Source of the DNA: a virus
Virus record (IMG/VR): IMGVR_UViG_3300044675_001458
Location: 1-29,902 of that record
Length of the DNA stretch: 29,902 bases
Strand: one strand, 5' to 3'
Shown in pieces: positions 1-8,009 of this stretch; the stretch's first letter is position 1; every line of letters starts with the position of its first letter. Made by a program: the position numbers and the translations under genes. The notes under the pieces are model-generated. The model was not told the origin of the DNA, searched no databases, and saw only the letters and a program-made list of their open reading frames with translations.

Positions 1-575
1 GTGACACCTTGAATGCCTTGAGAACCTGTTGCACCTGTAACACCTTGAGAACCTGTTGCACCTGTAACACCTTGAGAACCTGTAGCACCTGTGACACCTT
101 GAATACCCTGTTCACCTGTGACACCTTGAATACCCTGTTCACCTGTAGCACCTGTAACACCTTGAGAACCTGTTGCACCTGTGACACCTTGAATACCCTG
201 TTCACCTGTAGCACCTGTAACACCTTGAGAACCTGTTGCACCTGTGACACCTTGAATACCCTGTTCACCTGTAGCACCTGTGACACCTGTGATGCCTTGA
301 GAACCTGTTGCACCTGTGGAACCTGTGATACCATTAGAACCTGTTGCACCAGTTGCGCCCGTAATACCATTAGAACCTGTTGCACCAGTTGCGCCCGTAA
401 TACCATTAGAACCTGTAGCACCAGTTGCACCAGTGGAACCTGTGATACCATTAGAACCTGTTGCACCTGTAGCACCAGTTGCACCAGTGGAACCTGTGAT
501 ACCATTAGAACCTGTAGCACCTGTAGCACCAGTGGAACCTGTGATACCATTAGAACCTGTTGCACCAACGGCTCC
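1..575 (-). repeat. Tandem Gly-X-Y coding repeat in the fibre gene
   Basis: The DNA is built of 9-nt units encoding Gly-X-Y, arranged in higher-order 27-nt and longer blocks. On the minus strand these read [18 protein letters not shown] and GATGSNGIT. Near-identical copies lie side by side, for example the doubled 27-nt block at about 91-144. The repeat is coding and belongs to the fibre stalk. Such near-identical copies can recombine or slip, so unit number may vary between related phages or be mis-assembled. Confidence 0.85.
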
Positions 576-2318
576 TACATTAGTAGGTTGAACCCACTGC
601 TGACTATTACCATCATTCACATAAACATATTCAATACCACTATTGGAATCCATCCAACGGTATCCCACCGTAATACCAGCACCAGTTGGGGCTGAAGATT
701 GATAATAATATGTAATACCAGATCCACCGCCAGAAGAAGCAATAGTAATTGTGTTACCAACTGGAGTAAGAGTAATATTACTTCCGGCTGCAAGAGTTAC
801 ACCACCAGTAAGACCATTAAGAGAAGTTACTGCACCACTTAAAATTTCAGTAATTGCAGTATTGGAATTAATTTGTAAGTTGCTACCAAGCAACATTTTT
901 TGACCGACTAATGTAAATGCATCACTAGGTGGTACTTCTGAATATAAAGACTTAGTAAGATCGTCAACACGAATTCTTACTATTTGCCCCGGAGTATTAG
1001 CGGGAAATCCTTTGCTACGTTCGAGCAATAAGTAATCACTAACAAAAGCAGAAGTAATACCTGTAACTCCTGTTGTTGTAAAATGGGATGAGAAAGAATA
1101 TGTACCACCAGATACAGAATAAGTAATTCCCTTTCCAGCTACAAAATTAATAGCACCTGTCATACCATTAACAGATGCAACATATGGACCGGATACTCCT
1201 CCAGACGTAGAAGTTCCTGCAGATATAGTTACTTCTACACTCTTTCCCTTACGAACAACAGAAACTCCACTGCCAGTAAAATTAATATCATTTACTGATT
1301 TTATTATTTGTGCTTTATTAAACTGAATACCAACAGCACCACCGCCACCAATTGCAGATAGATCTATAGATCCTTTTGCTGCAGAAATATTCTGAATTAA
1401 TTTTTCTATCTTAGTATAATCAAAACTAAGAGACTTTTTCTTTTCATCATAAACAATAGGATAACTTGCAGAGATAACTCCAGAAGATCCTGGCTCACCA
1501 GCATCTCCCTTGTCTCCTTTGTCGCCCTTTACGCCCGCAATTCCATTTGCTCCATCTTTACCAGGCTTTCCTGCAGCTCCTTTGCTACCAGTACTTCCCT
1601 TCTTGCCCTCTCGACCGGTCGCGCCAGTGGGTCCTGCTGAGCCATCAGATCCAGGAATTCCACGATCACCTTTTAGTCCTTGCGGACCAGGCTCACCTTT
1701 TTTACCATTCTTACCGTCTTTACCATTGATGCCATCTCTACCATCAGTACCATTGATTCCATTAACGCCAGCAACACCAGTTTCACCACGTTCTCCCTGT
1801 GGTCCTATTTCACCACGTTCTCCTTGTGGTCCAACAGGACCACCAGCAGGACCAATTTCACCTCTGTCACCTTTTTCTCCACGGGATCCATCCGTGCCAG
1901 GCATTCCTCGATATCCATCCTGACCTCTAGCTCCGCGCTGGCCAGGAGTTCCTTCTTCTACAATTCTCTTTGTAATTGTTTTGTTTACTACAACTACATT
2001 AGGGGTTGGTTTTATTATCTCTGGTTCTGCATAAGAATCAAAACATTCCTGTATGAGTTTAGTAGAACCCTGTAAAGAAACAATACCGATTGGTGTTTCC
2101 ACCAAAACACTAGACAATCCAAAACCAAGTTTAAAAGAATGTTGTGATTCTTTCGTAGACTCTGCTACTGTTACAATCGTTCCTAGTGGTAATCCAAATG
2201 CTTCCTGAACAAGAACAAACTTATCGCCAATATTTGGTTTTCCAATAATAATCTTAGAAGAACCAGTGCGTGGTTCCTCTGGAATTTCATTTTTGGAATA
2301 ATCAAAAAAGCCCTTCAT
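1..2318 (-). CDS. Collagen-like tail fibre protein, C-terminus beyond the window
   Basis: The minus-strand frame is open from an ATG at 2318 to the left edge, giving 772 complete codons and no stop, so the protein is longer than shown. About 122 N-terminal residues form a non-repetitive, probably virion-anchoring domain. Gly-X-Y triplets of mixed, charged type (GEK, GDR, GPQ, GER) run from about residue 123 to 280. A glycine- and threonine-rich, beta-type region follows to about 580. A second, lower-complexity Gly-X-Y tract ([18 protein letters not shown] units) starts near 582 and continues off the edge. Collagen-like triplets are common in phage fibres, where they form trimeric stalks. The gene overlaps the stop of the 41-aa gene (TAATG) and is the last visible gene of a late operon. 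A virion fibre is the likely role; which fibre or which receptor cannot be told. Confidence 0.85.
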   Translation of the reverse strand, partial: MKGFFDYSKNEIPEEPRTGSSKIIIGKPNIGDKFVLVQEAFGLPLGTIVTVAESTKESQHSFKLGFGLSSVLVETPIGIVSLQGSTKLIQECFDSYAEPEIIKPTPNVVVVNKTITKRIVEEGTPGQRGARGQDGYRGMPGTDGSRGEKGDRGEIGPAGGPVGPQGERGEIGPQGERGETGVAGVNGINGTDGRDGINGKDGKNGKKGEPGPQGLKGDRGIPGSDGSAGPTGATGREGKKGSTGSKGAAGKPGKDGANGIAGVKGDKGDKGDAGEPGSSGVISASYPIVYDEKKKSLSFDYTKIEKLIQNISAAKGSIDLSAIGGGGAVGIQFNKAQIIKSVNDINFTGSGVSVVRKGKSVEVTISAGTSTSGGVSGPYVASVNGMTGAINFVAGKGITYSVSGGTYSFSSHFTTTGVTGITSAFVSDYLLLERSKGFPANTPGQIVRIRVDDLTKSLYSEVPPSDAFTLVGQKMLLGSNLQINSNTAITEILSGAVTSLNGLTGGVTLAAGSNITLTPVGNTITIASSGGGSGITYYYQSSAPTGAGITVGYRWMDSNSGIEYVYVNDGNSQQWVQPTNVGAVGATGSNGITGSTGATGATGSNGITGSTGATGATGATGSNGITGSTGATGATGSNGITGATGATGSNGITGATGATGSNGITGSTGATGSQGITGVTGATGEQGIQGVTGATGSQGVTGATGEQGIQGVTGATGSQGVTGATGEQGIQGVTGEQGIQGVTGATGSQGVTGATGSQGVTGATGSQGIQGV

Positions 2319-2443
2319 TACGGATGCAGAATTCTTTTCTTTGTTTTATTCTTTACAATCAATGATATAATTTTATTACCAGCAACAAACACTTGCTTTG
2401 CGCTAGAAATAATTTTATATTTTTCAGTTAATTCTATTTTCAT
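2318..2443 (-). CDS. Small hypothetical protein, 41 aa
   Basis: This short ORF fills the gap between the 134-aa protein and the collagen fibre. It starts at an ATG (2443-2441) that overlaps the preceding stop as ATGA, and ends at a TAA (2320-2318) that overlaps the fibre start as TAATG. The product is basic and starts [17 protein letters not shown]. It has a hydrophobic beta-like stretch ([14 protein letters not shown]) and a basic tail ([11 protein letters not shown]). Precise coupling on both sides is the main argument that it is translated. No family is recognised. It lies in a late structural operon, so a virion-associated or fibre-assembly role is possible but only inferred. Confidence 0.6.
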   Translation of the reverse strand: MKIELTEKYKIISSAKQVFVAGNKIISLIVKNKTKKRILHP

Positions 2444-2844
2444 CTAGTCACCTGTGCGGATGAATCAAATCTGCCATCAATTAATCGGACAATATTACCA
2501 CCAGTGATTGATGCTATCTGTAAGTCATAGACAAACTTACCAATAGGCATATTTTTCATTCCTGTACCAGTTCCTGTGAGGAGTATTCCTCCAGTGAATC
2601 CAGTAACTCCTGCGGTGGAGCAATTGAGGGTGATTCCCCCAAATCCTCCTGTCAACCCCACAGTAGCACCTCCAGGGCTTGATGTCCATACTGCAAGAAC
2701 ACCATCCATCTCATATGAACGGCGAACCTGCATCTTTGCGGTATAATTGGTGAGATCTACGGGAACTCCTTCTTCATCCATGTATCGAATATGAAGGAAG
2801 AAATCAGAACCCTGCTCGGCTGGAATATCGTAATTTGCTGACAT
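2440..2844 (-). CDS. Small virion protein, baseplate/collar-type beta-sandwich (putative)
   Basis: This 134-aa protein has an N-terminal pattern (AEQGSDFFLHIRYMDEEG, then VPVDLTNYTAKMQVRRS) typical of small phage structural proteins that resemble the N-terminal domain of upper-baseplate or collar proteins. In that pattern EQG is followed by beta strands, a D-G turn and 'vDLTgYtakmqvR'. The middle is rich in Gly and Thr (GGATVGLTGGFGG), and the end (VRLIDGRF) looks like beta strands. It has no signal peptide or membrane segment. The ATG is preceded by AGGAG, held in the loop of a hairpin. Its stop overlaps the 41-aa gene. It lies between the GT2 gene and the collagen fibre, so it may be an adaptor or companion of that fibre. 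The family match is from memory, so moderate confidence. Confidence 0.55.
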   Translation of the reverse strand: MSANYDIPAEQGSDFFLHIRYMDEEGVPVDLTNYTAKMQVRRSYEMDGVLAVWTSSPGGATVGLTGGFGGITLNCSTAGVTGFTGGILLTGTGTGMKNMPIGKFVYDLQIASITGGNIVRLIDGRFDSSAQVTR

Positions 2845-2867
2845 AGATTAGCTCCTAACTAATCTAT
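2843..2867 (-). promoter_or_regulatory. Start-site hairpin presenting the ribosome binding site
   Basis: On the minus strand ATAGATTAG (2867-2859) pairs perfectly with CTAATCTAT (2851-2843), with a 7-nt loop TTAGGAG. The loop is the Shine-Dalgarno sequence of the 134-aa gene, and the first two bases of its ATG (2844-2842) are in the stem. The hairpin begins 4 nt after the stop of the GT2 gene. It has no U-tract, so it is not an intrinsic terminator. A role in controlling or insulating translation of the structural gene is inferred. Confidence 0.6.
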
Positions 2868-2871
2868 TTAG

Positions 2872-4083
2872 TCAACGGCTAGATCGTTCTTTTTTCTTAA
2901 ATGCTTTAGGCTTTTCTTTTTGAACTTTTTTGACTTCTTGTCGCTTTTCTATCTTCTGATCTACTTGCTTCTTCTGTAGCTCGACGATTCCACGCTCATA
3001 TTCTTTTAGGTTGTTCTTGACTCGTTCGATCTCCGATGCTGGCAATAGATTGCGGTCTAGTAATGCTTTGCATGCATTATATCCAATCTCAATTTTACCC
3101 GCATAGAAGGCAGTGCTTCCGATTTCATCAAGAATTCCATACTTGTAGACATCATTATCAATGAACAGAATGTCTTCCTTTGGATATGGAATATCGGATG
3201 CCATTTTAGCAAACAGATAACACAATGCTGGTTTACCGTTCATACGATATATTCTAGCAATCTGATATAGAGGTTCTGCTCTGCTTGGTCTTGCAGCATA
3301 TGCATCCAAGAATGCTTGTTGGATCTCGATCCAAGGTTTGTTTTGAAGAGCACGGGATATTCCAATCCGGTATATTGAGTAGTAAGCTTCTTCTGGCCAG
3401 CCGCCCATTTCTACTCGTTTTACATATGCTGCTTCTGCCTTATCCCACTGATGTGAATCGAAGTAACTCTGTGCAAGATAGAACTGATATCGAATATTAG
3501 TCGGTTCAGTCAATAGAGCATTCTCTAGAGTCTCTGCATCTCTCTTATACTTCTCAATCGGATCTATGTCCTTATTTCTTGCTCCAAGAGTACGAGCTAC
3601 AACTCTATATCCACCTTCTAGACGAACAATGCTCGGAACCTTTCCTTCTTCTACTGTTGGATATTCATGAAGAACTCCAACGTATCTCCAATTAGTATTG
3701 GCTTTGAATATCTGAGTTCTCCACCAAGAGAAATCCATTCTTCCCATAAGGACAGCATAACCATCTGCATCCTTAATCTGATCTCTTGGGAGCTTACCCT
3801 CTAGATAATCATCTGCATCAATCATGTAGATATAATCTGTTTTACCGTTACATAGTTCTAATGCTTCTGTTCTGTTATGTCCAAAGCTAACCCACGGACG
3901 CTCATGAAGCTCGCCAGGAATGCCTTTTTCTGCGAAATAGTTCTTAATAAATTCTTGAGTTCCATCTGTTGAGCCAGTGTCAACAATAACCCAGTAATCA
4001 ATCTGATCATAGATTGTATCAAAGCACTCTTTAATAATGTGAGTTTCATTTTTGACGATCATAGACAAACATAATTTTGACAT
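2872..4083 (-). CDS. Family 2 glycosyltransferase with TPR-like C-terminal region
   Basis: This 403-aa protein starts with a GT2 fold: LCLSMIVKNE at the N-terminus, VDTGSTDGT at about residues 34-42 and a metal-binding DADD at 89-92. About 130 residues of helical repeats follow (for example YQFYLAQSYFDSHQWDKAEAAY, split around 200-220), resembling TPR units. The protein ends in a lysine-rich tail (KEKPKAFKKKERSSR). GT2 enzymes with C-terminal TPRs usually transfer a nucleotide sugar to protein or lipid-linked acceptors. The ATG at 4083 is chosen over an upstream in-frame TTG (4089) because AAGGAG stands 8 nt before it. An exact late promoter is upstream and the fibre genes follow downstream, suggesting late expression and perhaps modification of virion proteins. 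The target is unknown. Confidence 0.85.
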   Translation of the reverse strand: MSKLCLSMIVKNETHIIKECFDTIYDQIDYWVIVDTGSTDGTQEFIKNYFAEKGIPGELHERPWVSFGHNRTEALELCNGKTDYIYMIDADDYLEGKLPRDQIKDADGYAVLMGRMDFSWWRTQIFKANTNWRYVGVLHEYPTVEEGKVPSIVRLEGGYRVVARTLGARNKDIDPIEKYKRDAETLENALLTEPTNIRYQFYLAQSYFDSHQWDKAEAAYVKRVEMGGWPEEAYYSIYRIGISRALQNKPWIEIQQAFLDAYAARPSRAEPLYQIARIYRMNGKPALCYLFAKMASDIPYPKEDILFIDNDVYKYGILDEIGSTAFYAGKIEIGYNACKALLDRNLLPASEIERVKNNLKEYERGIVELQKKQVDQKIEKRQEVKKVQKEKPKAFKKKERSSR

Positions 4084-4108
4084 ACACAAGACTCCTTAAG
4101 TTCAATTA

Positions 4109-4116
4109 TATTTATA
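4109..4116 (-). promoter_or_regulatory. T4-type late promoter (TATAAATA)
   Basis: An exact copy of the T4 late promoter element TATAAATA lies on the minus strand in the gap between the glycan island and the GT2 gene, 26 nt before the chosen ATG. The Shine-Dalgarno AAGGAG (4097-4092) follows it. gp55 is encoded in this window, so late promoters are expected. It would drive the GT2, 134-aa, 41-aa and fibre genes. Confidence 0.7.
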
Positions 4117-4146
4117 TAAATTCCTTACCACCAGTTATAAGAAATT

Positions 4147-4578
4147 TTATAATATCTGTTTCATTTTAATTGGATAATTTGTGCATACTCCATATATTTT
4201 AGGCATACTTTTATATTCCAACTCAACAGTTACACCAGTTGAAACATAATGACCTGGATAGCACCAAGGAATTCCTTTACTAGTCAAAGTCATAACATCA
4301 GTTTGATGCCAAAACCAATTCAATTCTTTCATAGTACAAAGCCACTCAACTGCTTTTAAATTCTTTGCATGAATCCAAAGATTATTATACATCTTTAAAA
4401 GATAATCTTTAGTAACAGAATGTTCTGGTCTATCGTGTCCAAAATATAATTCATCTTCAAACCAAAGATCCACTTCAACATCAAATCCTACTGAAACACA
4501 TTCATCTATAGCCCATATATGGTTTTCTCTGGATAAATCTTGACCATATAAATTTGCACGGTGTGAAATGATTTTCAA
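4147..4578 (-). CDS. Short glycerophosphodiester phosphodiesterase-like protein
   Basis: The protein carries the motif series of the GDPD family: His-Arg close to the N-terminus (KIISHRAN), Glu-x-Asp (DVEVDLW), His-Asp (YFGHDRPE) and a later lysine strand (WIHAKN). These enzymes hydrolyse glycerophosphodiesters to glycerol-3-phosphate and an alcohol. At about 143 aa it is much shorter than usual members (roughly 230-300 aa), so the barrel is incomplete and activity is uncertain. No ATG precedes the first motif. Two TTG codons are available: 4611, which would overlap the upstream methyltransferase gene by 28 nt, and 4578, just after its stop. The latter gives the common 'MKIISHR' start and is preferred, though no clear Shine-Dalgarno is visible. 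It is the last gene of the glycan island. Confidence 0.65.
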   Translation of the reverse strand: MKIISHRANLYGQDLSRENHIWAIDECVSVGFDVEVDLWFEDELYFGHDRPEHSVTKDYLLKMYNNLWIHAKNLKAVEWLCTMKELNWFWHQTDVMTLTSKGIPWCYPGHYVSTGVTVELEYKSMPKIYGVCTNYPIKMKQIL

Positions 4579-4583
4579 TGTTT

Positions 4584-5279
4584 TTATTTCTGAACTTGGA
4601 ACCAAAGCCAATTTTTGTGATTATCACCAGGTCCCACTGGTCTTAGATCAGATGAATAATTATTAAATCCTATTTGTGTTAGATCATCTATTAAATTTTG
4701 TTCATCTTTAATACTAACATCATGGAATCCATTTGTTCCCCTGGCTTGATATTGATTTTCATGATATTCCGCAACAGCATCGGAATTAGTCTTTCCACCA
4801 TATCCCATTTGAGCGCAAAAATGACCACCTGGCTTTAAAACTCTATAAATTTCTTTCATTATTGAATATCTTATTTCATATACACAAATGTGTTGTAAAC
4901 ATATAACAGAAAAAATTAAATCATATTCTAAAGAATCTCTCGGAATATTATCACCTGATGTTATTAAGTAATTTGGAAAAGATATTCCATGTTCTTTTAA
5001 ATTTATTTCTGCTTTTTGTTTATTAACTTCCGATATATCAACAGCATCAATTCGCACAAATCTATTATTAAATTTGATTAAATTTCTACCAGGCCCAGCA
5101 CCATATTCAAGTGCTATCATATTTTGTGTGTTTATATTTTTAAACAAAAACTCATCATAATCAGTAAAACTATTATGTTGATCATAACTTCCCACAACAG
5201 GATCTCTGTTTTGAAGTGACCATCTATTGGCATCCCAATTATATTGTTTAGCCTGCATTTCTAAATATTGTTCTTTCAT
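4584..5279 (-). CDS. Class I SAM-dependent methyltransferase
   Basis: This 231-aa protein has a Rossmann-type methyltransferase core. Motif I is EYGAGPG (residues 58-64), the acidic end of strand 2 is in AVDIS (79-83), the motif IV region is YDLIFSVICLQH, and the post-motif is YRVLKPGGHF (146-155). This is the Methyltransf_11/25 layout found in small-molecule and sugar methyltransferases. No substrate-specific residue can be named. It begins 3 nt after the nucleotidyltransferase stop, with AGAAAG upstream, and is followed by the GDPD-like gene. Methylation of a sugar or an activated intermediate of the same island is the likely role. Confidence 0.8.
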   Translation of the reverse strand: MKEQYLEMQAKQYNWDANRWSLQNRDPVVGSYDQHNSFTDYDEFLFKNINTQNMIALEYGAGPGRNLIKFNNRFVRIDAVDISEVNKQKAEINLKEHGISFPNYLITSGDNIPRDSLEYDLIFSVICLQHICVYEIRYSIMKEIYRVLKPGGHFCAQMGYGGKTNSDAVAEYHENQYQARGTNGFHDVSIKDEQNLIDDLTQIGFNNYSSDLRPVGPGDNHKNWLWFQVQK

Positions 5280-5282
5280 AAT

Positions 5283-5996
5283 TTACTTTCTTTCCAAAAA
5301 GGAATTTAGATCTTCTGGTGTACCAATTCCATACATTTTATGAACAAAAAAAGGAATTAAAGTTTTACCACTTTCTATAAACTGATTATATACTGGAGCA
5401 ATATAAAATTCATTATTTGCTCTTATGTTTTTATTTATCATTTTTTCAGCACATTCAACAAAATCAAAACCTCGTCTATACCAATAAATTCCACAGGTTG
5501 CTATATTTGATATTGGAGTTTTTTCTGCAACTTCAACAACAACACCTCTTGTGTCTGTTTTAACAAAAGACCATTTTGGGTGAACTGCATTGAAACAAAA
5601 AACTATACCGTCTACATGAGAAAAAGACTTCAAGTATTTAAAATTTTCTGGAGAATATTCAATGATTTGATCTGAATTTGCTATGAGAAGATCGTCATCA
5701 GTATTAATGTAATCTTTTGCTAATAGCGCAGTACATGCGGCACCTTCTGTTAAACAATCAACTTCAACAATTTTAAATCTACCATTTGTTATTCTATCTA
5801 ATGTTAGATTTAATCCTTCATATTTTTGTAAATGTTCTTTTCGAACTAAAAAAATATATTCTGCATCAAAGTCCAAATTTTCAACAACTCGTTGAATCAT
5901 TGGTTTTCCTTCAACATCAATTAATGGCTTTGGGAAGGTATATCCTTCTTTGGAAAATCTACTTCCTTCACCTGCCATTGGTATCAATATCTTCAT
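5283..5996 (-). CDS. Sugar-phosphate nucleotidyltransferase
   Basis: This 237-aa protein belongs to the NTP_transferase family, which makes NDP-sugars or related NDP-alcohols. It starts MKILIPMAGEGSRF, a glycine-rich signature that binds the nucleotide phosphates. PKPLIDVEGKPMI (22-34) holds the catalytic lysine region, and NSDQ (107-110) is the metal-binding position where many members have a Gly-x-Asp. The ATG at 5996 is preferred to an upstream ATG (6023) because AGGAA precedes it by 4-5 nt and the glycine signature starts close to it. This also removes an overlap with the preceding gene. Members of this subtype occur in O-antigen and capsule clusters next to HAD phosphatases, as here. The sugar and the nucleotide cannot be told. 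Confidence 0.85.
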   Translation of the reverse strand: MKILIPMAGEGSRFSKEGYTFPKPLIDVEGKPMIQRVVENLDFDAEYIFLVRKEHLQKYEGLNLTLDRITNGRFKIVEVDCLTEGAACTALLAKDYINTDDDLLIANSDQIIEYSPENFKYLKSFSHVDGIVFCFNAVHPKWSFVKTDTRGVVVEVAEKTPISNIATCGIYWYRRGFDFVECAEKMINKNIRANNEFYIAPVYNQFIESGKTLIPFFVHKMYGIGTPEDLNSFLERK

Positions 5997-6009
5997 AAAT
6001 TTCCTTAAT

Positions 6010-6723
6010 TTAAATTTGAACACTTTCTAGATTATTATTAGAACGAACCAATCCATTTCTATAAGCCTTCAACCAAACAACATCGCTTAAATTAAATTGT
6101 TTTAGATATGCGTGTTTTTTATATTCTTCGGCTGTAAATATTGGAATTTTTTCAGAAATGTTATCAATATAATCTATAACATTAAATGCGGCGTGGTATT
6201 TACTACCACATACAAAAGTAATATCTGTCCAGTGTGAATGATTTTTACCAAATAAATAGAACTTATTTGAATCTAATTCACTCAAATTAGGAAAATTTTC
6301 TAAAAAAGCATCAAATCTAGTTACTAATAAAAAATCATATTGTTGTGACTCTACCAAATTAACCGCGTTCCAAAATGATGTTAAGTGTGATAATAAATTA
6401 TTTTCATTATTTTTGCTATAATACGATAGATTTTTTACCTTTTCTCTGCTGTTGTCGGATAATAAAAATTTTCTAGGTTTCTCAAAAACATGTTTCTTGG
6501 GGCTATACATCTTTAATAATTGTTTAGCAGAATCTTGTTTTTCGTTTAAATTATAACTTAATGCCCAATCAGAAGCATCCATCTTGGCTTCGGTTTCGCT
6601 GATCCAACTGTGGATAAAAACATCGGCGTTATATTGTTCTTTTATATTATTATAAGAAGAATAAACATATTCATTATCTAAAAATCTTGGTTGTCCATAA
6701 AAACATATTGCTAATGAAGGCAT
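6010..6723 (-). CDS. Putative glycosyltransferase-like protein, GQxR family
   Basis: The 237-aa product has no signal or membrane segment. It starts SLAICFYGQPRF, then has ADVFIHSW (33-40), and TRFDAF (135-140) at the end of a strand. The same three blocks (Gly-Gln-x-Arg, Asp-Val-Phe-x-His-x-Trp, Arg-Phe-Asp) appear in the protein at 7332-8009, so the two are paralogues. Such proteins occur in polysaccharide clusters of bacteria and viruses and look like GT-A-type transferases in which RFD could stand for the DxD motif, but I know of no biochemical proof. Its ATG follows the HAD stop directly (TAAATG) with GGAG upstream. It lies between HAD and nucleotidyltransferase genes. Function is inferred from context. 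Confidence 0.6.
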   Translation of the reverse strand: MPSLAICFYGQPRFLDNEYVYSSYNNIKEQYNADVFIHSWISETEAKMDASDWALSYNLNEKQDSAKQLLKMYSPKKHVFEKPRKFLLSDNSREKVKNLSYYSKNNENNLLSHLTSFWNAVNLVESQQYDFLLVTRFDAFLENFPNLSELDSNKFYLFGKNHSHWTDITFVCGSKYHAAFNVIDYIDNISEKIPIFTAEEYKKHAYLKQFNLSDVVWLKAYRNGLVRSNNNLESVQI

Positions 6724-7341
6724 TTAATATTTCTCCAAAAATGAATGATAGTTTTCTATTGTAACATCTTTAGGACAATTTACTGTCCATAAATATTTAA
6801 CTTTACTTTCTTTAGCTGCTTCTATTCCTTTTGGTGAATCTTCTACACAAAGAGATGTATTTGGATTACTATTAAGTTTTTGTATAGCATAATCATAACA
6901 AACTGGATGAGGTTTATTTGGATACACATCTTCATTTGTGACCAATAAATCTATATAATTTAATTGCCCAGTTTTAGATAACATTAATTCCGCAGTTTCT
7001 CTTATAGAATTTGTTACACATGCAATTTTTATATTTAAACCTTTTAAATATTCATGCAATTCTACTTTTTCTTGCATTATTTTTGCATTAACATGTATAG
7101 TGTCTAAAGTATGTTTTTGTTTATTTTTATTAATTTCATCAGATAAATGATCGGGAATACCAAGCATTTTTAATTTAACTTTGGTTGGTAGCCCATTATA
7201 TTTTGCTAAATGATCTTCTGTATTAATTATAGGATATCCCGCATCAGCTAATGCCAAATTTAATGCTTTATAGTGCCAATCACAAGCATCAACTAAAACA
7301 CCATCAAGATCAAATAAAATTGCTTCAATTTTTAATGCCAT
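6724..7341 (-). CDS. HAD-superfamily hydrolase (phosphatase/phosphoglucomutase type)
   Basis: This 205-aa protein contains all HAD motifs. AILFDLDGVLVD carries the nucleophile Asp11 and Asp13, ACVTNS (107-112) is motif II, NKPHP (142-146) holds the motif III lysine, and VEDSPKGIEAA (166-176) is the acidic motif IV. A helical cap lies between motifs I and II, as in the beta-phosphoglucomutase and phosphoglycolate phosphatase group. It is likely to remove or move a phosphate on a sugar phosphate, upstream of the nucleotidyltransferase two genes on. It overlaps the preceding gene by 10 nt. Whether it is a phosphatase or a mutase cannot be settled from sequence. Confidence 0.85.
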   Translation of the reverse strand: MALKIEAILFDLDGVLVDACDWHYKALNLALADAGYPIINTEDHLAKYNGLPTKVKLKMLGIPDHLSDEINKNKQKHTLDTIHVNAKIMQEKVELHEYLKGLNIKIACVTNSIRETAELMLSKTGQLNYIDLLVTNEDVYPNKPHPVCYDYAIQKLNSNPNTSLCVEDSPKGIEAAKESKVKYLWTVNCPKDVTIENYHSFLEKY

Positions 7342-8009
7342 CTTTTCATATCATTTCTAATAAGAGAGTGTTTTCCACAATTATATTCCCCATTCATGAA
7401 TGGAGGATTTAGACTAATATATTTTATTTTAGAAATACCATTATATTTATTTTTTGCTAAATGATACATTAAAAGATCTTCACCATTAACAACACATCCT
7501 TCAGAATGATATGAGTGTATATTGTTGTATACAGAAGAATACACATCCATATCATTTGGTCTTGCAATTGCAAACTGATCATGAACCTCTGTTGCTTCTG
7601 CATTAGAACGAGTATCGCAAAAATACATCTTAGTTCTATCTAATTGGTTAAAATCAATTTTGGTATTTAATGCAAAATCAAATCTGCTTCTAATTACCCA
7701 ATCATATTCTATTTTAGAATGTTTTCTAAGCATATCTGCATATGCAATTGATCTATACATCAATATTGTATTTCTAGCAGGATGACTATCCGAAACTATT
7801 CTGTAATTTGGAAAATTATCAAAAATAGAATCTTCTTCGATCAGTGCATCTTTTGGCTTATATAACTCTATAGCATTTCTGTCCCAATTTTTAGCCCATG
7901 TATGAAAAAATACATCAACATCATAATGATTTAATAAATTTTGTTTGATATATTTGTATCCTTCAGATACAGATCTAAGTTGTCCAGATAAAACTAATGC
8001 TATTTTCAT
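7332..8009 (-). CDS. Putative glycosyltransferase-like protein, GQxR family (second copy)
   Basis: This 225-aa product starts MKIALVLSGQLRSV and contains VDVFFHTW (31-38) and IRSRFDF (106-112), matching the blocks of the protein at 6010-6723. It continues with a conserved-looking stretch (HDQFAIARPNDMDVY) and GEDLLMYHL, a position that in many GT-A enzymes holds an acidic base. The ATG at 8009 is chosen because it overlaps the upstream stop as ATGA. An in-frame ATG at 8021 would add four residues and lacks a clear Shine-Dalgarno. The two copies flank the HAD gene, so they may add successive sugars. Function is inferred, not known. Confidence 0.6.
   Translation of the reverse strand: MKIALVLSGQLRSVSEGYKYIKQNLLNHYDVDVFFHTWAKNWDRNAIELYKPKDALIEEDSIFDNFPNYRIVSDSHPARNTILMYRSIAYADMLRKHSKIEYDWVIRSRFDFALNTKIDFNQLDRTKMYFCDTRSNAEATEVHDQFAIARPNDMDVYSSVYNNIHSYHSEGCVVNGEDLLMYHLAKNKYNGISKIKYISLNPPFMNGEYNCGKHSLIRNDMKRWH

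Noticed and set aside
1-575. Possible CRISPR-like array
   Set aside because: Repeats are contiguous with no unique spacers and keep a 9-nt codon period.
316-591. Plus-strand frame with Glu-Pro-Val-x-Pro repeats
   Set aside because: Another antisense reading of the same tandem repeat, with no independent start signal.
9-695. Plus-strand frame of 228 codons rich in Cys and Thr
   Set aside because: It is the complement of the collagen-like repeat; the minus frame has proper Gly-X-Y order, flanking domains and coupled starts.
1510-1923. Plus-strand Pro/Ser-rich frame
   Set aside because: Antisense of the proximal Gly-X-Y tract: glycine codons read as proline on the other strand.
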